A stretch of DNA of 64,000 nt from Acidobacteriota bacterium (GCA_003223215.1 QHYH01000101.1:26877-90876); one strand, 5' to 3'. Shown: positions 8,555-17,785, numbered from the stretch's first letter. A program made the numbers and translations. Notes: generated by a model from the sequence alone, not told the origin.

Positions 8555-8773
8555 ATGCTGATTCACCCTCTCGGCCTCGTGCGGACGTTCCCGCACATTT
8601 GCACAGTCTTGCAGCAATTCGTTTCCTACGAGCAACCCCGTTCTGCTCCCGTCTCGGGACGAGAGCTGTTAACCATCGGGTATCTACAAGCGCTTCCCTG
8701 GCCAGGATTTGTGAGCCTGATGGACAGCCTTTCGCAGGTCTCGACTAGCCCGCACGAGCTCGTGCCGTGTTGA
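8555..8773 (+). CDS. doubtful 72-residue open frame
   Basis: ATG preceded by an AAAGG stretch at workable spacing and by the palindrome at 8520-8536. The product shows no domain, signal peptide or membrane span that I recognise, and its third-position base use is not clearly coding. It is listed because it is the only candidate in a 551-bp gap. Confidence 0.2.
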   Translation: MLIHPLGLVRTFPHICTVLQQFVSYEQPRSAPVSGRELLTIGYLQALPWPGFVSLMDSLSQVSTSPHELVPC

Positions 8774-8848
8774 CGCCTCTGCGGCTCGAGTCTATAGTGA
8801 AACTCCTGTGGCGCAAGCCACGGGGCGGCGCCTAGCCGTCAATTGGGC

Positions 8849-9493
8849 ATGAATCTTCCGAACTCACTGACGCTGTTGCGGATTTTCTTTGTTCCGTTGC
8901 TCATCGTCATCCTCCTCACGCGCAGTCCGACCGTCAAAATGTTCGGACTTACCATGCATTTCGAAGTTTGGGGAGTGCTGATCCTATTGCTGGCAGCGGC
9001 AACGGACTGGGCGGACGGGTACTTAGCGCGGCGGCGGTTGCAAGTAACCACTCTCGGGATTCTCCTCGACCCCATCGCCGATAAATTGCTGATTTCCGCT
9101 GCGTTCATTGCACTGGTGGACATGCACGGCGTCGACGGTAAAGCGCTGGTTCCCGCATGGATGGTCGTCATCATCATTGGACGCGAGTTCACCGTGCTTG
9201 GCCTCAGAAACATCGCTTCCGCCGAGGGCTTCACAATCGCGGCCTCCACCCTGGGTAAGACCAAGATGGTCCTGCAGGTCTGTGCCGTGGCCATCGTGAT
9301 CGTAGGCGCACGGCATCCTTCGCTGCGGCCCCTGGGGCTCATTCTCCTCTGGCTCGTGGTGATTAGCGCCGTGGTATCGGCCGCGCAGTACTTCCTGCGC
9401 TTCTGGAGCCACGTGGACGACAGCATCAAGCAGCGCCGCAAGTTGCGCATGCTCGAAGCCCGCAAGAAGTCTCAGGATGCTGTGCCTCTCTGA
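8849..9493 (+). CDS. pgsA: CDP-diacylglycerol--glycerol-3-phosphate 3-phosphatidyltransferase
   Basis: Makes phosphatidylglycerol-phosphate from CDP-diacylglycerol and glycerol-3-phosphate in the inner membrane. The 214-residue protein has the exact CDP-alcohol phosphatidyltransferase signature: Asp53, Asp56-Gly57, Ala60-Arg61, Gly70, Asp74 and Asp78 in the spacing D-x2-DG-x2-AR-x8-G-x3-D-x3-D. The N-terminal NLPNSLTLLR is typical of PgsA. Several membrane spans and a basic C-terminal tail follow. TTG at 8843 is an alternative start. The end overlaps the next gene by 17 nt. Confidence 0.92.
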   Translation: MNLPNSLTLLRIFFVPLLIVILLTRSPTVKMFGLTMHFEVWGVLILLLAAATDWADGYLARRRLQVTTLGILLDPIADKLLISAAFIALVDMHGVDGKALVPAWMVVIIIGREFTVLGLRNIASAEGFTIAASTLGKTKMVLQVCAVAIVIVGARHPSLRPLGLILLWLVVISAVVSAAQYFLRFWSHVDDSIKQRRKLRMLEARKKSQDAVPL

Positions 9494-10040
9494 AGCAGAC
9501 CGGCGCGCCGCGCTGGAATTAGCCCGCAAGGCTATTCGCGAAGCCGTTTTGCATCGTGGGCTTCCCGAGGTCATCCCCTCCGAAGGAGTCTTCTCCGAGC
9601 AGTGCGGTGTTTTTGTCACCCTGCATGTGCAGGGACGGCTGCAAGGGTGCATTGGGGTGACCGAACCGAGCGAACCTTTGGGACCGGCGATCGTCCGCTG
9701 CGCCGTTAGCGCGGCGCTCGAGGATGCTCGCTTTACGCCTTTAAAAGAGTCTCAACTTGAGGAATTGAACGTCGAGATTTCTTTGCTTTCCGCCCTGACG
9801 CCGATCCTTCCCGAGGCCATTGAAATCGGCCGCCACGGGCTGTTGCTCGTGAATCACGCGCAACGCGGGCTCCTCCTGCCCAAGGTCGCCACGGAACACC
9901 GGCTAACACGCGAGCAGTTTCTCGAAGAAACCTCCCGGAAAGCCGGGCTACCCCGGTGTGCCTGGAAAGACGCGGAGACACGCATTTTTGGATTTACCTG
10001 CGAGGTTTTTGCAGACGACTCGCCGACGCCCAAGGTCTGA
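9477..10040 (+). CDS. AMMECR1-domain protein (AmmeMemoRadiSam system protein A type)
   Basis: 187 residues covering one AMMECR1 domain, with the family core LQGCIGVTEP near residue 58 and the later FTCEVF. In many bacteria and archaea this protein is encoded with a Memo-like protein and a radical-SAM enzyme (the AmmeMemoRadiSam system), whose function is unresolved. Neither partner is visible here. Translation starts inside the 3-prime end of pgsA (17-nt overlap), so the two are probably expressed together. It converges with the secreted protein at 10138-11013. Confidence 0.8.
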   Translation: MLCLSEADRRAALELARKAIREAVLHRGLPEVIPSEGVFSEQCGVFVTLHVQGRLQGCIGVTEPSEPLGPAIVRCAVSAALEDARFTPLKESQLEELNVEISLLSALTPILPEAIEIGRHGLLLVNHAQRGLLLPKVATEHRLTREQFLEETSRKAGLPRCAWKDAETRIFGFTCEVFADDSPTPKV

Positions 10041-10092
10041 TCTCCGCTCAGGAAACAAAGGCGAGAGACAGCGGAGCGGTTCGAACGAAGAA

Positions 10093-10119
10093 GGCCCGCG
10101 CGGGAAAGCGCAGCGGGCC
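10093..10119. terminator. GC hairpin between convergent genes
   Basis: GGCCCGC at 10093-10099 pairs exactly with GCGGGCC at 10113-10119. It lies between the AMMECR1 gene and the convergent secreted-protein gene. No T-run follows on either strand, so termination is only suggested by position. Confidence 0.35.
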
Positions 10120-10137
10120 GGAAACGCGAGACGAAGG

Positions 10138-11013
10138 TTATTCGATTTCGATGTAGTCGCCGGCGTAAATCTCGGACGAGCTGACCGTGATCATCATCGT
10201 CGAAGAATTGTGGCTCACATGGAAGACGATGCCCTCGCCAAGAACTTCGCGCGGCAAGTCATTCCAGATGTAGCGCTGCGGCGCGCTCCCGAATCCGTAC
10301 ATCGTGAACTGATAATCTTTGGTTTGTGGCACCGTCTCTGCCGTTGAGCCTTGATACCGGAAGATACGGAAATAATCGCCAACTTTAACTCCTTGATTGG
10401 TCCCCAGGTTCACGTACACGGCACTGTTCTTCCCAAAGGTATCCTGGTGGTCCTTACCGGTCACTACCATGGCCACGGGTTTGCCGCTGACGGGGGCAAA
10501 ATGATCAAACGCGGCGGCTTCCTTGAGAGGAGGCACGGGGCGCTCTTGGTAAGGCAGCACAACGTCCCCCCGTTGCATGTAGTCGCAGGAGAAGATGACC
10601 TGGGCAATGGATACCTTGGACTGCACGCTGACTACGCGCACTTGTCCCGCGTCGATATACTGCGTGCCCATGGCCTTCATCAACTTGTCTTGCCACTTGA
10701 ACCAGGGAACGTCACCGGCGTAGTCGTCGGGCCGTACCACGAAAAAGCGATCACCGACGCGCACCCCGTTGTCTTGTCCGTGATTGATGTACACGTGATC
10801 CCCGCTGGTGAAAGTCAGCTTGTAATTGGATTGCTCGCCGGAAATGACGCGAAATTCCTGCGGGAACTTCTGGTCGGTCACAAAGCCCGAGCAATTCACC
10901 GTGTTGTAGTCGGGCGCGGTTATCTCTTTCGGAGCAGTACGGATCTCCTGGGCGGAACCGGCCGCTGCACCTAACACCGCCATCAGGGAAAAAGCAGCTA
11001 TTTTCCTGTGCAT
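10138..11013 (-). CDS. secreted protein of unknown function with two similar beta modules
   Basis: 291 residues. A cleavable signal peptide (hydrophobic run near residues 6-20, AQE cut site) predicts export. The mature part holds two related segments, YINHGQDNGVRVGDRFFVVR and YVNLGTNQGVKVGDYFRIFR, so the protein probably arose from an internal duplication. The wording resembles FlgT-C-like barrel modules of other periplasmic proteins, but I do not claim that family. ATG at 11013 is chosen because AAGGAG lies 8 nt upstream; GTG at 11019 is too close to it. Divergent from aroDE. Confidence 0.75.
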   Translation of the reverse strand: MHRKIAAFSLMAVLGAAAGSAQEIRTAPKEITAPDYNTVNCSGFVTDQKFPQEFRVISGEQSNYKLTFTSGDHVYINHGQDNGVRVGDRFFVVRPDDYAGDVPWFKWQDKLMKAMGTQYIDAGQVRVVSVQSKVSIAQVIFSCDYMQRGDVVLPYQERPVPPLKEAAAFDHFAPVSGKPVAMVVTGKDHQDTFGKNSAVYVNLGTNQGVKVGDYFRIFRYQGSTAETVPQTKDYQFTMYGFGSAPQRYIWNDLPREVLGEGIVFHVSHNSSTMMITVSSSEIYAGDYIEIE

Positions 11014-11185
11014 TTCCACGACTCCTTCGAAGACACGCCTAATCGGCCGTGCGGGGACTTTCTAGGCGAAATTAGCAAGCCGTGTCTCTGGCGTCAACCG
11101 ATAGCCCGGGGTTGCTTTACACTTTTGATACGGCATACTAGAACCCGTCTTTTCAGCAACTTGGAGGCATGAGGCTCTGGAGCAG

Positions 11186-12688
11186 ATGGCTTTGTTTGGC
11201 AAAGGCGTCAGGCGTGTCTGTGCGGTTGTGGCCGCCTCGACAGCGCGAGGGATGTTGCGCCAGCTACGGGTGGCCCTCGGAAGTACTCGGACCGTCGAAT
11301 TGCGCCTCGATTGGCTGAAAACCGACGCCGAGCGCCGGCGGTTCCTAAACGGGCTGCGGAGGCATGTGTCTCGAACTGCCACATTTCTTGCTACTTGCCG
11401 CCGTAAAGAGGGTGGCGGGAAGTTCACCGGGGACATCGCCCGCCAGCTTCACTGGCTCAACCAAGCCCGGCAAGCGGGCTGCCGGTGGTGCGATATCGAA
11501 ATGGAAACTTTTCGCGAGTTCCCGGACGGGTTTCTGCGGGCATATCCCGTGCCTCCCCGGATCCTGCTCTCCATTCACGATTTCGCGCGCATGCCCAAAC
11601 TTCCGAAAAGGATCGTCGTCTCGCAGCACGGCCAGGTGGATGCCTTGAAAATCGCCGCCCGCGCCAGGACCATCGCCGACAGCGTTCGCCTCTTAAAGGT
11701 GGCTGGGCGCTCGCGAAACCTGGTAGCCGTGCCCATGGGGGAGGTGGGCTTGCCCGCGCGCCTTCTCGCTTTGCGCGAGGGCAGCGAACTCAGCTATGCG
11801 CCGGTCGAGCAGGCCACCGCGCCAGGCCAGATTTCTCTGAAAGAAATGCTGCAACTCTATCGCTCGCACCTGCTCACTCGCCTCACGCGGGTTTATGGCG
11901 TCATCGGCGATCCTATCGGCCATTCGCTCTCGCCTTTGCTTCACAACACCGGCTTCGCAACGCGTGGCATGGACGCCGTTTATCTTCCGTTTCTGGTGCA
12001 GCAACTCGGCGATTTCCTAAAAGCCGTCTCGGACTTCGGAGTCAAAGGATTCAGCGTCACCATTCCGCACAAACAGGCCATCCTCAAGCATCTGAAAGAA
12101 TGCGAACCACTCGCGGCGGAGATCGGCGCGGTAAACACCGTGGTGGTCCAGAGCGATGGCTCGCTGTACGGCTGCAATACAGATTACGTCGGCGTGCTTC
12201 GTGCGCTCCAACGCAAGATGCGCATCGAAGACCGTCGCGTGCTGATCTTCGGGGCGGGCGGCTCAGCGCGTGCTGCTGCCTTTGCCCTGGCGCGTGCCGG
12301 CGCGCAAGTTTCGATCTGCGCCCGGCGCGAAAATGCCGCAAAGCAATTGGCGCGCGCTGTCGGCGGGGAAGCCGTTCCTCGCCGCGCGCTCGGCACGCAA
12401 TCCTTCGACGCCATCCTGAACGCCACCCCCATCGGTATGCATCCGCACGAAGGCATTTCCCCTCTGTCGGTTCATGAGTTACAATGTGGCATCGTCATGG
12501 ACCTCATCTACCGCCCCGAGACCACGAAGCTCTTGGAGATTGCGGCGCAAAAGGGGATTGCCACGGTGTCCGGAGTGAACATGTTTCTGGCACAAGGTTT
12601 CGCGCAATGGGAAATCTGGACCGGGAAGCGCGCTCCGGAAGCTGCCATGCGCCGTGCTGTCCTTGCCGCTCTGCGATGGCGTTCCTAA
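11186..12688 (+). CDS. aroDE: bifunctional 3-dehydroquinate dehydratase (type I) / shikimate dehydrogenase
   Basis: One 500-residue chain joins two consecutive shikimate-pathway enzymes. The N-terminal type I dehydratase (about 1-225) keeps Glu38/Arg40 (VELRLDW), Arg72, Glu105 (DIEME), His131 (SIHDF), the Schiff-base Lys155 (VDALKIA), and the later MGEVGLPAR and PVEQATAPGQ. The shikimate dehydrogenase part starts near 236 with YGVIGDPIGHSLSP. It holds catalytic Lys296 (VTIPHK) and Asp333 (NTDYVG), and the NADP loop GAGGSARAA near 357. The same fusion order is known in plants and chlamydiae. The expected product is shikimate directly from dehydroquinate. The start ATG lacks a strong ribosome site. 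Confidence 0.93.
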   Translation: MALFGKGVRRVCAVVAASTARGMLRQLRVALGSTRTVELRLDWLKTDAERRRFLNGLRRHVSRTATFLATCRRKEGGGKFTGDIARQLHWLNQARQAGCRWCDIEMETFREFPDGFLRAYPVPPRILLSIHDFARMPKLPKRIVVSQHGQVDALKIAARARTIADSVRLLKVAGRSRNLVAVPMGEVGLPARLLALREGSELSYAPVEQATAPGQISLKEMLQLYRSHLLTRLTRVYGVIGDPIGHSLSPLLHNTGFATRGMDAVYLPFLVQQLGDFLKAVSDFGVKGFSVTIPHKQAILKHLKECEPLAAEIGAVNTVVVQSDGSLYGCNTDYVGVLRALQRKMRIEDRRVLIFGAGGSARAAAFALARAGAQVSICARRENAAKQLARAVGGEAVPRRALGTQSFDAILNATPIGMHPHEGISPLSVHELQCGIVMDLIYRPETTKLLEIAAQKGIATVSGVNMFLAQGFAQWEIWTGKRAPEAAMRRAVLAALRWRS

Positions 12689-12784
12689 CTTTTCCTCCTT
12701 TGATGCGGTAAAAAACCGCCAATCACGCTCGTTTAAGCAAAGCTGTCTTGGACTTTCTATGTCGCACGGTAAACGCGTTCATCC

Positions 12785-14272
12785 ATGATGCAGCCCGACT
12801 TCCAAGAGTTCCAGCGTCTCGCGAAGAAGGGAAACCTCATCCCGGTCTACGACATATTTCCCGCGGATCTGCTGACGCCCGTGAGTGCCTACCTGCGCAT
12901 CGCGCAAGGCGCGCGCTACTCGTTTCTCCTCGAAAGCGTTGAAGGAGGCGAAAAAATCGCGCGGTATACGTTTGCCGGCGCGCATCCGGAAGAAATCTTC
13001 CGGTACGGGAATGGCGCGTGCGTCCTCGAAAACAGGGAACGCCTGGTCTGGGAAGAGCGCGATCCCATCTCGTTCCTCCGCGAGCGGGTCGAGCGCTTTC
13101 GTCCCGTGAGGCTCCCCAGCTTGCCACCGCTGGTTGCCGGAGCCATCGGATATTTCAGTTACGACATGGTTCGCTTGATCGAGCGTCTTCCCAAGCGCCT
13201 GCGCGACGAGGTCGGCCTCTATGATGCGGTGCTCATGTTTTATCACGGCCTCATCGCCTTCGATCATGTTCAGCACCGTTTATGGATCGTCCGAAACGTG
13301 TTCACCGAGGGCCAGGGTAGCTTGCGCGCAAAATATGACGCGGCGGTCCGCGAAATCAAGAAAACGCGCCAGCTTCTCGAAGGGCCGGTCGCCGGCGAGC
13401 GCCCGAGGATACCGTCGAAAGCTTCCAAGCCTGCCACGCTGAAGGTGAATTCGAACTTCCGCCGGTCGGAGTATTTGGACATCGTTCGAAAAGCCAAAAA
13501 GTACATCCGCGCGGGCGACATTTTCCAGGTCGTGCTCAGCCAGCGGTTCTCGGCAAAAGCGCAAGCCGAGCCCTTCGAAGTCTACCGCCAGTTGCGCGCC
13601 CTGAATCCCTCGCCGTATCTGTTCTGTCTTCAGCTCAACGACGTCGCTATCGTGGGCAGCTCCCCGGAGATGCTGGTGAAGGTACAGGGGCGCGACGTGT
13701 TCTATCGCCCCATCGCCGGCACGCGGCGCCGCGGCAAAGATGAAGCCGAAGACCAGCGCCTCGAACGCGAAATGCTCGCGAGCGAAAAGGAGCGTGCCGA
13801 GCACATCATGCTCGTCGATCTCGGCCGGAACGATCTCGGCCGCGTCTGCGAATACGGTACCGTTAAAGTGGAAAAACTCCTCACCGTCGAACGCTACTCG
13901 CACGTCATGCACATCGTTTCGAGCCTGCGCGGCCGCCTGCGCGAAGACGTGGACTGCTTCGACGCACTGATGGCCTGTTTCCCGGCGGGCACCGTCTCCG
14001 GAGCCCCCAAAGTGCGCGCCATGGAGATCATTGAAGAACTCGAACGTACCCGCCGCGGTATTTACGCCGGTGGCATTCTCTATCTCGATTTCGCGGGCAA
14101 TCTCGATTCCTGCATCGCGCTGCGGACCATGGTCGTCAAAAACGGCGTGGCTTACGTGCAAGCGGGCGGCGGAATAGTTGCGGATTCCACTCCGGAGGGC
14201 GAATATCAGGAGAGCGTAAACAAAGCCAAGGCTTTGCTGACCGCGCTGGAGGCAGCGCAACGAGGGAGATAG
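12785..14272 (+). CDS. trpE: anthranilate synthase component I
   Basis: Converts chorismate to anthranilate using ammonia delivered by TrpG. 495 residues, normal for the family. The N-terminal domain is followed by the chorismate-binding domain, with QVVLSQRFS, GSSPEMLVKV, PIAGTRRRG, HIMLVDLGRND, the conserved VSGAPKVRAMEIIEELE and the final GGGIVADSTPEGEYQE. Two adjacent ATG codons (12785, 12788) are possible starts. trpG follows after about 110 nt, while trpD lies on the opposite strand farther on, so the tryptophan genes are split. Confidence 0.95.
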   Translation: MMQPDFQEFQRLAKKGNLIPVYDIFPADLLTPVSAYLRIAQGARYSFLLESVEGGEKIARYTFAGAHPEEIFRYGNGACVLENRERLVWEERDPISFLRERVERFRPVRLPSLPPLVAGAIGYFSYDMVRLIERLPKRLRDEVGLYDAVLMFYHGLIAFDHVQHRLWIVRNVFTEGQGSLRAKYDAAVREIKKTRQLLEGPVAGERPRIPSKASKPATLKVNSNFRRSEYLDIVRKAKKYIRAGDIFQVVLSQRFSAKAQAEPFEVYRQLRALNPSPYLFCLQLNDVAIVGSSPEMLVKVQGRDVFYRPIAGTRRRGKDEAEDQRLEREMLASEKERAEHIMLVDLGRNDLGRVCEYGTVKVEKLLTVERYSHVMHIVSSLRGRLREDVDCFDALMACFPAGTVSGAPKVRAMEIIEELERTRRGIYAGGILYLDFAGNLDSCIALRTMVVKNGVAYVQAGGGIVADSTPEGEYQESVNKAKALLTALEAAQRGR

Positions 14273-14380
14273 AACGTACCCACCTTCTTAGCAGGGTTCT
14301 GGGCTGATGTTGTGCTCCATGACGCGGGATTGGCCGAAGCGTAAGATTTGCCGGACCATCTCTCTGACGAGGACCGGGAC

Positions 14381-14944
14381 ATGATTCTGCTGCTCGACAA
14401 CTACGATTCGTTTACTTACAACCTCGCGCAGTATCTGGGCGAGCTCGGCTCGCACGTCGAAGTCCATCGCAACGACAAAATCAGCGTCGAAGAAATCGCC
14501 CGCCGCAGCCCGGAGCGCATTGTCATTTCTCCCGGACCGTGCACGCCGCGGGAAGCGGGCATTTCCGTCGAGCTCGTCACCCGTCTTGCCGGAAAATTTC
14601 CAATCCTCGGTGTTTGCCTCGGCCACCAGGCCATTGGTGCAGCTTTTGGCGGAAAAATCGTCCGCGCTCCGAAACTTTTCCATGGTAAAACCAGCCAGAT
14701 TCATCACGACGGGAAAAATATCTTCCGCAAGCTGCCCGACCCGCTCACGGCCACCCGCTATCACTCGCTCATTGTGGAAAGGAAGTCGTTGCCGCGCGAG
14801 CTCACGATCACCGCGGAAACCGATGACGGCATTGTCATGGGCCTGCGCCACCGCCGCTACCAAATCGAAGGCGTTCAGTTCCACCCGGAATCGGTCCTCA
14901 CCGACTCCGGCAAGCAGCTCCTCTCTAATTTCCTGTCTTTGTAG
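14381..14944 (+). CDS. trpG: anthranilate/aminodeoxychorismate synthase glutamine amidotransferase
   Basis: Class I glutamine amidotransferase that releases ammonia for TrpE (and possibly also PabB). The 187-residue chain has DNYDSFTYNL at the start, the oxyanion loop SPGPCTP, the nucleophile Cys79 in LGVCLGHQ, and the His-x-Glu pair in FHPES near residue 170. ATG at 14381 is preceded by GAGGA at good spacing; the open frame runs 33 nt further upstream without similarity. About 230 nt after the stop up to 15177 hold no recognisable gene. Confidence 0.94.
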   Translation: MILLLDNYDSFTYNLAQYLGELGSHVEVHRNDKISVEEIARRSPERIVISPGPCTPREAGISVELVTRLAGKFPILGVCLGHQAIGAAFGGKIVRAPKLFHGKTSQIHHDGKNIFRKLPDPLTATRYHSLIVERKSLPRELTITAETDDGIVMGLRHRRYQIEGVQFHPESVLTDSGKQLLSNFLSL

Positions 14945-15177
14945 TTGCGCACCAGTTGCGCACCATGCTGGAGCGACCAGCCGCGCGGCGTCCTAGGAGC
15001 CATCCGTTCCGTTGGCTCAAGTCCAGCTCGGCCATAGACGAGCGTCATCGAAAATCGGCCTGCGGAACAAGGACTATACCGCCATGCCGGCAAAGCTCTG
15101 GCACGTGGAACCGGGGACGTTCACGATTGAAAGAAGGGTAGCCGACGAGCAAGCGAAGAGACGGTCCCGCTAAATCC

Positions 15178-16734
15178 TCACCAATTCAAATCCGCCAAAA
15201 TCGCCCCGTAAATCTCCATCCCACGCCAGAAATGCCCGAGCCGCAGATTTTCATCGGAGCTGTGCTGGTGATTGTCGTAATTCACGATCGGTACGCCAAT
15301 CCATGGCAGTCCCAAGTCCTCAAAGATGTACATCGGGACACTCCCGCCGAGCGCCGGCGCGATGACCGTCGAACCCTCCGTTGCGTCCTCGACCACCTTC
15401 ACCAGCGCTTGCGAAACCGGCAAGTCCATGGCCGTGCGCGAAGCGCGGTATCCGCCTTCATAGATCACTTTCGCGATGCGCGCATGCGCGCGGCGCTCCT
15501 CCATCGTCGGTTCGTGATCGATCGCGTAGAAGCCCTGTCGACGAATAAACTCCGCAATCTGATCGAATTTTTTCTGCGGATCCTCGCCTCTCACCAATCG
15601 CACATCGAGCGAGGCCTCCGCCCTGTCGGGCACCACATTTTGCGCCTGCGAGCCCACATAGGCGCTGCGAAGTCCGCGGACATTCAGCGACGGTTCCATG
15701 ATCAACTCTACGAGCTTTTTCCCCGCGCCCTCCGGCTTCGCGATGCCCAATTCGCGTTCCAAGTCAGGATCATTTTCCGGCATCGCCGCCAGCGCCTTCT
15801 TTTCCGCTTCGCCGAGCGGCGTTACATCGTCGTAGAACCCTGCAATCAGCACCCGCCCATCCTCGTCCTTCATCGCAGCCAGCAGCCGCGACAGGGCCAT
15901 CGCCGGATTCGGCGCCCAGTTGCCATAGTGCCCGCTGTGCAGCGCGCGCACCGGCCCGTACACGGTGATGTCCAGTCCGATGTCGCCGCGGTTGCCGAAG
16001 AAAACCAACGGACGCCCGCTCTGGTGGACCGGCCCGTCGGCGGTAATGAGCAGGTCCGCGCCCAGCAGATTCTTGTGCAGTTCCAGTGTCCTTTGCAGGT
16101 TTGGCGAGCCCGCTTCTTCTTCGCCCTCGAGAATCACTTTGAGATTCACCGCCAGGGGAATGGCTTTCGCCCGCAGCGCGTCCAAGGCCGCCAGCAGCGC
16201 TACGATCGGCGACTTGTCGTCGGAAGCAGACCGCGCGTAAATCCGCCAATCGTCGTTATAAGCGGCCCGAGCACCGGCGCCGTTGCCCGTGAAAGGGATG
16301 CGTTTTCCTCCCGCCTCGATTGCGGCGCTGCGCAGCACCGGCTCGAACGGTGCGCCATCGGTCCATGCCGCGGGATCGACGGGCTGCCCGTCGTAATGCG
16401 CGTAGAAAATGACCGTGCGCTTCGCCTCGGGCGAAATCAGTTTTCCGAACACCACTGGCCCGCGTCCGGTAATCGGCAGCAAGTGCGTTTCGATTCCTCG
16501 CGCTTCCAGCATCTCCACAAGATGCGCGGCATTTTTCTGGATGTTTGAAGTGTCGCTCGCGATATTCGGAATCGCCAGAAATTCGCTGAGCTCACGCACG
16601 ATGCGGTTCTCGTTCTCCATTCGGTATTCGCGCACCGCCTGCACTGCCTGTGCCGGTGTCGGAGATCCCGCTTTCTGGCCGCACGCCAGGCACGGCGAAA
16701 GAAGAACCGCCACTGCGCCCACGATCTTCTTCAA
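15178..16734 (-). CDS. exported M20-family peptidase (dipeptidase/carboxypeptidase type)
   Basis: 518 residues with an N-terminal export signal (KKI followed by a hydrophobic run and a Cys-rich LACG cut region; the lipobox is not canonical). Zinc-site motifs are YAHYDGQPVDP (His113, Asp115), SASDDKSP, LEGEEEAGSP and ITADGPV, and the lid segment HSGHYGN. The C-terminal histidine lies in NYDNHQHSSDEN. This long form resembles carnosinase/CNDP-type M20 enzymes. TTG at 16734 is chosen: GAGGGA precedes it by 6 nt, and longer versions would overlap trpD. It sits 25 nt downstream of trpD on the same strand. Confidence 0.85.
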   Translation of the reverse strand: MKKIVGAVAVLLSPCLACGQKAGSPTPAQAVQAVREYRMENENRIVRELSEFLAIPNIASDTSNIQKNAAHLVEMLEARGIETHLLPITGRGPVVFGKLISPEAKRTVIFYAHYDGQPVDPAAWTDGAPFEPVLRSAAIEAGGKRIPFTGNGAGARAAYNDDWRIYARSASDDKSPIVALLAALDALRAKAIPLAVNLKVILEGEEEAGSPNLQRTLELHKNLLGADLLITADGPVHQSGRPLVFFGNRGDIGLDITVYGPVRALHSGHYGNWAPNPAMALSRLLAAMKDEDGRVLIAGFYDDVTPLGEAEKKALAAMPENDPDLERELGIAKPEGAGKKLVELIMEPSLNVRGLRSAYVGSQAQNVVPDRAEASLDVRLVRGEDPQKKFDQIAEFIRRQGFYAIDHEPTMEERRAHARIAKVIYEGGYRASRTAMDLPVSQALVKVVEDATEGSTVIAPALGGSVPMYIFEDLGLPWIGVPIVNYDNHQHSSDENLRLGHFWRGMEIYGAILADLNW

Positions 16735-16759
16735 GCTATTTCCCTCACGGTTTCCATGA

Positions 16760-17785
16760 TTACGGCCGGCTGGTGAACGCTTTGAGGTTTTCGAGCGTCT
16801 CGCAAGCCTTTCCGGAATCAATCGCAAAGCCAGCGGTCTCGGCGGCATCGCGAAAACTCCCGGACGCACCCGTTGCTACCAGGGCCGCGGCGGCGTTGAT
16901 CACGACAATGTCGCGCGGAGCTCCCGCCTCCCCTTCGAGGATGCTGCTGATCATGGCCGCATTTTCTTTCGCTGTTCCGCCGCGAATCGCTTCGATCGGC
17001 GCGCGCTTCACGCCAAACTCCTCCGGGGTCACGCTGAATTTTCGCACAGTGCCGTCGCGAACTTCCGCGACAATCGTTTCCCCGGCCAGCGAGATTTCAT
17101 CCAATCCCCCTGCGCCATGCACCACGAACGCGTGCTCGGTGCCGAGTTCCGCCAGCGTTGCGGCGACGAGGTCCATGACGTCCAGCGAAAAAACTCCCAG
17201 CACTTGCGCCTGTGCGCCCGCGGGATTCGTCAGCGGCCCAAGCAGATTAAACACCGTGCGAACTCCGATCTGTTTCCGTGCGGGAGTGGCATGCCGCGTC
17301 GCTGTGTGCGCCGCCTGTGCAAATAAGAAACCGATGCGGATCTCCCGGATGGCGCGACCGTATCGTTCGAATGGCAAATCGATGCGCACGCCCAGCGCTT
17401 CCAGCACGTCCGCCGATCCGCTCTGCGAGCTTGCCGCGCGGTTCCCGTGCTTGGCGACGCGTGCTCCCGCAGCCGCCGCCACAATCGCCGCAGCCGTCGA
17501 TATGTTAAAGGTTCCGGAAGCGTCGCCGCCGGTGCCGCAAGTATCCACCATGTTTGCGGGACCTACCTCCCCATCCACGAACACGCGCGTGGCGTGGCGC
17601 CGCATCACCCGCGCAAAGCCTGCGAGTTCCTGCACTTGTACCGGCCTTCGGTTGAGCGCTGTCAATAACCGCACCATCTCCGGGGTCGCGATGCGCCCGG
17701 CGAGCACTTCCTCCATCAAGGCTTCGGCGCCGGGGCGCGTCAGAGTGGAGCCCGCCTCTAACCGCTCGATCAGAAGCAGGCTCAT
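16760..17785 (-). CDS. trpD: anthranilate phosphoribosyltransferase
   Basis: Joins anthranilate to phosphoribosyl pyrophosphate, the second step of tryptophan synthesis. 341 residues with the family signatures DTCGTGGDASGTFNIST (PRPP binding), AKHGNRAASSQSGSADVLEALG, and RTVFNLLGPLTNPAGA. The ATG at 17785 gives normal length. It lies opposite trpEG and is separated from it by the exported M20 peptidase gene with which it appears co-transcribed. Confidence 0.95.
   Translation of the reverse strand: MSLLLIERLEAGSTLTRPGAEALMEEVLAGRIATPEMVRLLTALNRRPVQVQELAGFARVMRRHATRVFVDGEVGPANMVDTCGTGGDASGTFNISTAAAIVAAAAGARVAKHGNRAASSQSGSADVLEALGVRIDLPFERYGRAIREIRIGFLFAQAAHTATRHATPARKQIGVRTVFNLLGPLTNPAGAQAQVLGVFSLDVMDLVAATLAELGTEHAFVVHGAGGLDEISLAGETIVAEVRDGTVRKFSVTPEEFGVKRAPIEAIRGGTAKENAAMISSILEGEAGAPRDIVVINAAAALVATGASGSFRDAAETAGFAIDSGKACETLENLKAFTSRP

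Larger units (their letters stand above)
8298..8848. other. 551-bp intergenic region between the small membrane protein and pgsA
   Basis: No recognisable gene. It contains two TGTGGAAA motifs 12 bp apart (8414-8422 and 8426-8434), a perfect palindrome at 8520-8536 and one weak open frame (8555-8773). The stretch from about 8480 to 8550 is richer in A and T than its surroundings. Confidence 0.6.

Noticed and set aside
14956..15141. 61-residue frame after trpG
   Set aside because: Arg/Ser-rich composition typical of a shadow, no recognised product.
15232..16548. 438-residue plus-strand open frame
   Set aside because: Antisense of the exported M20 peptidase, which has all zinc-site motifs.
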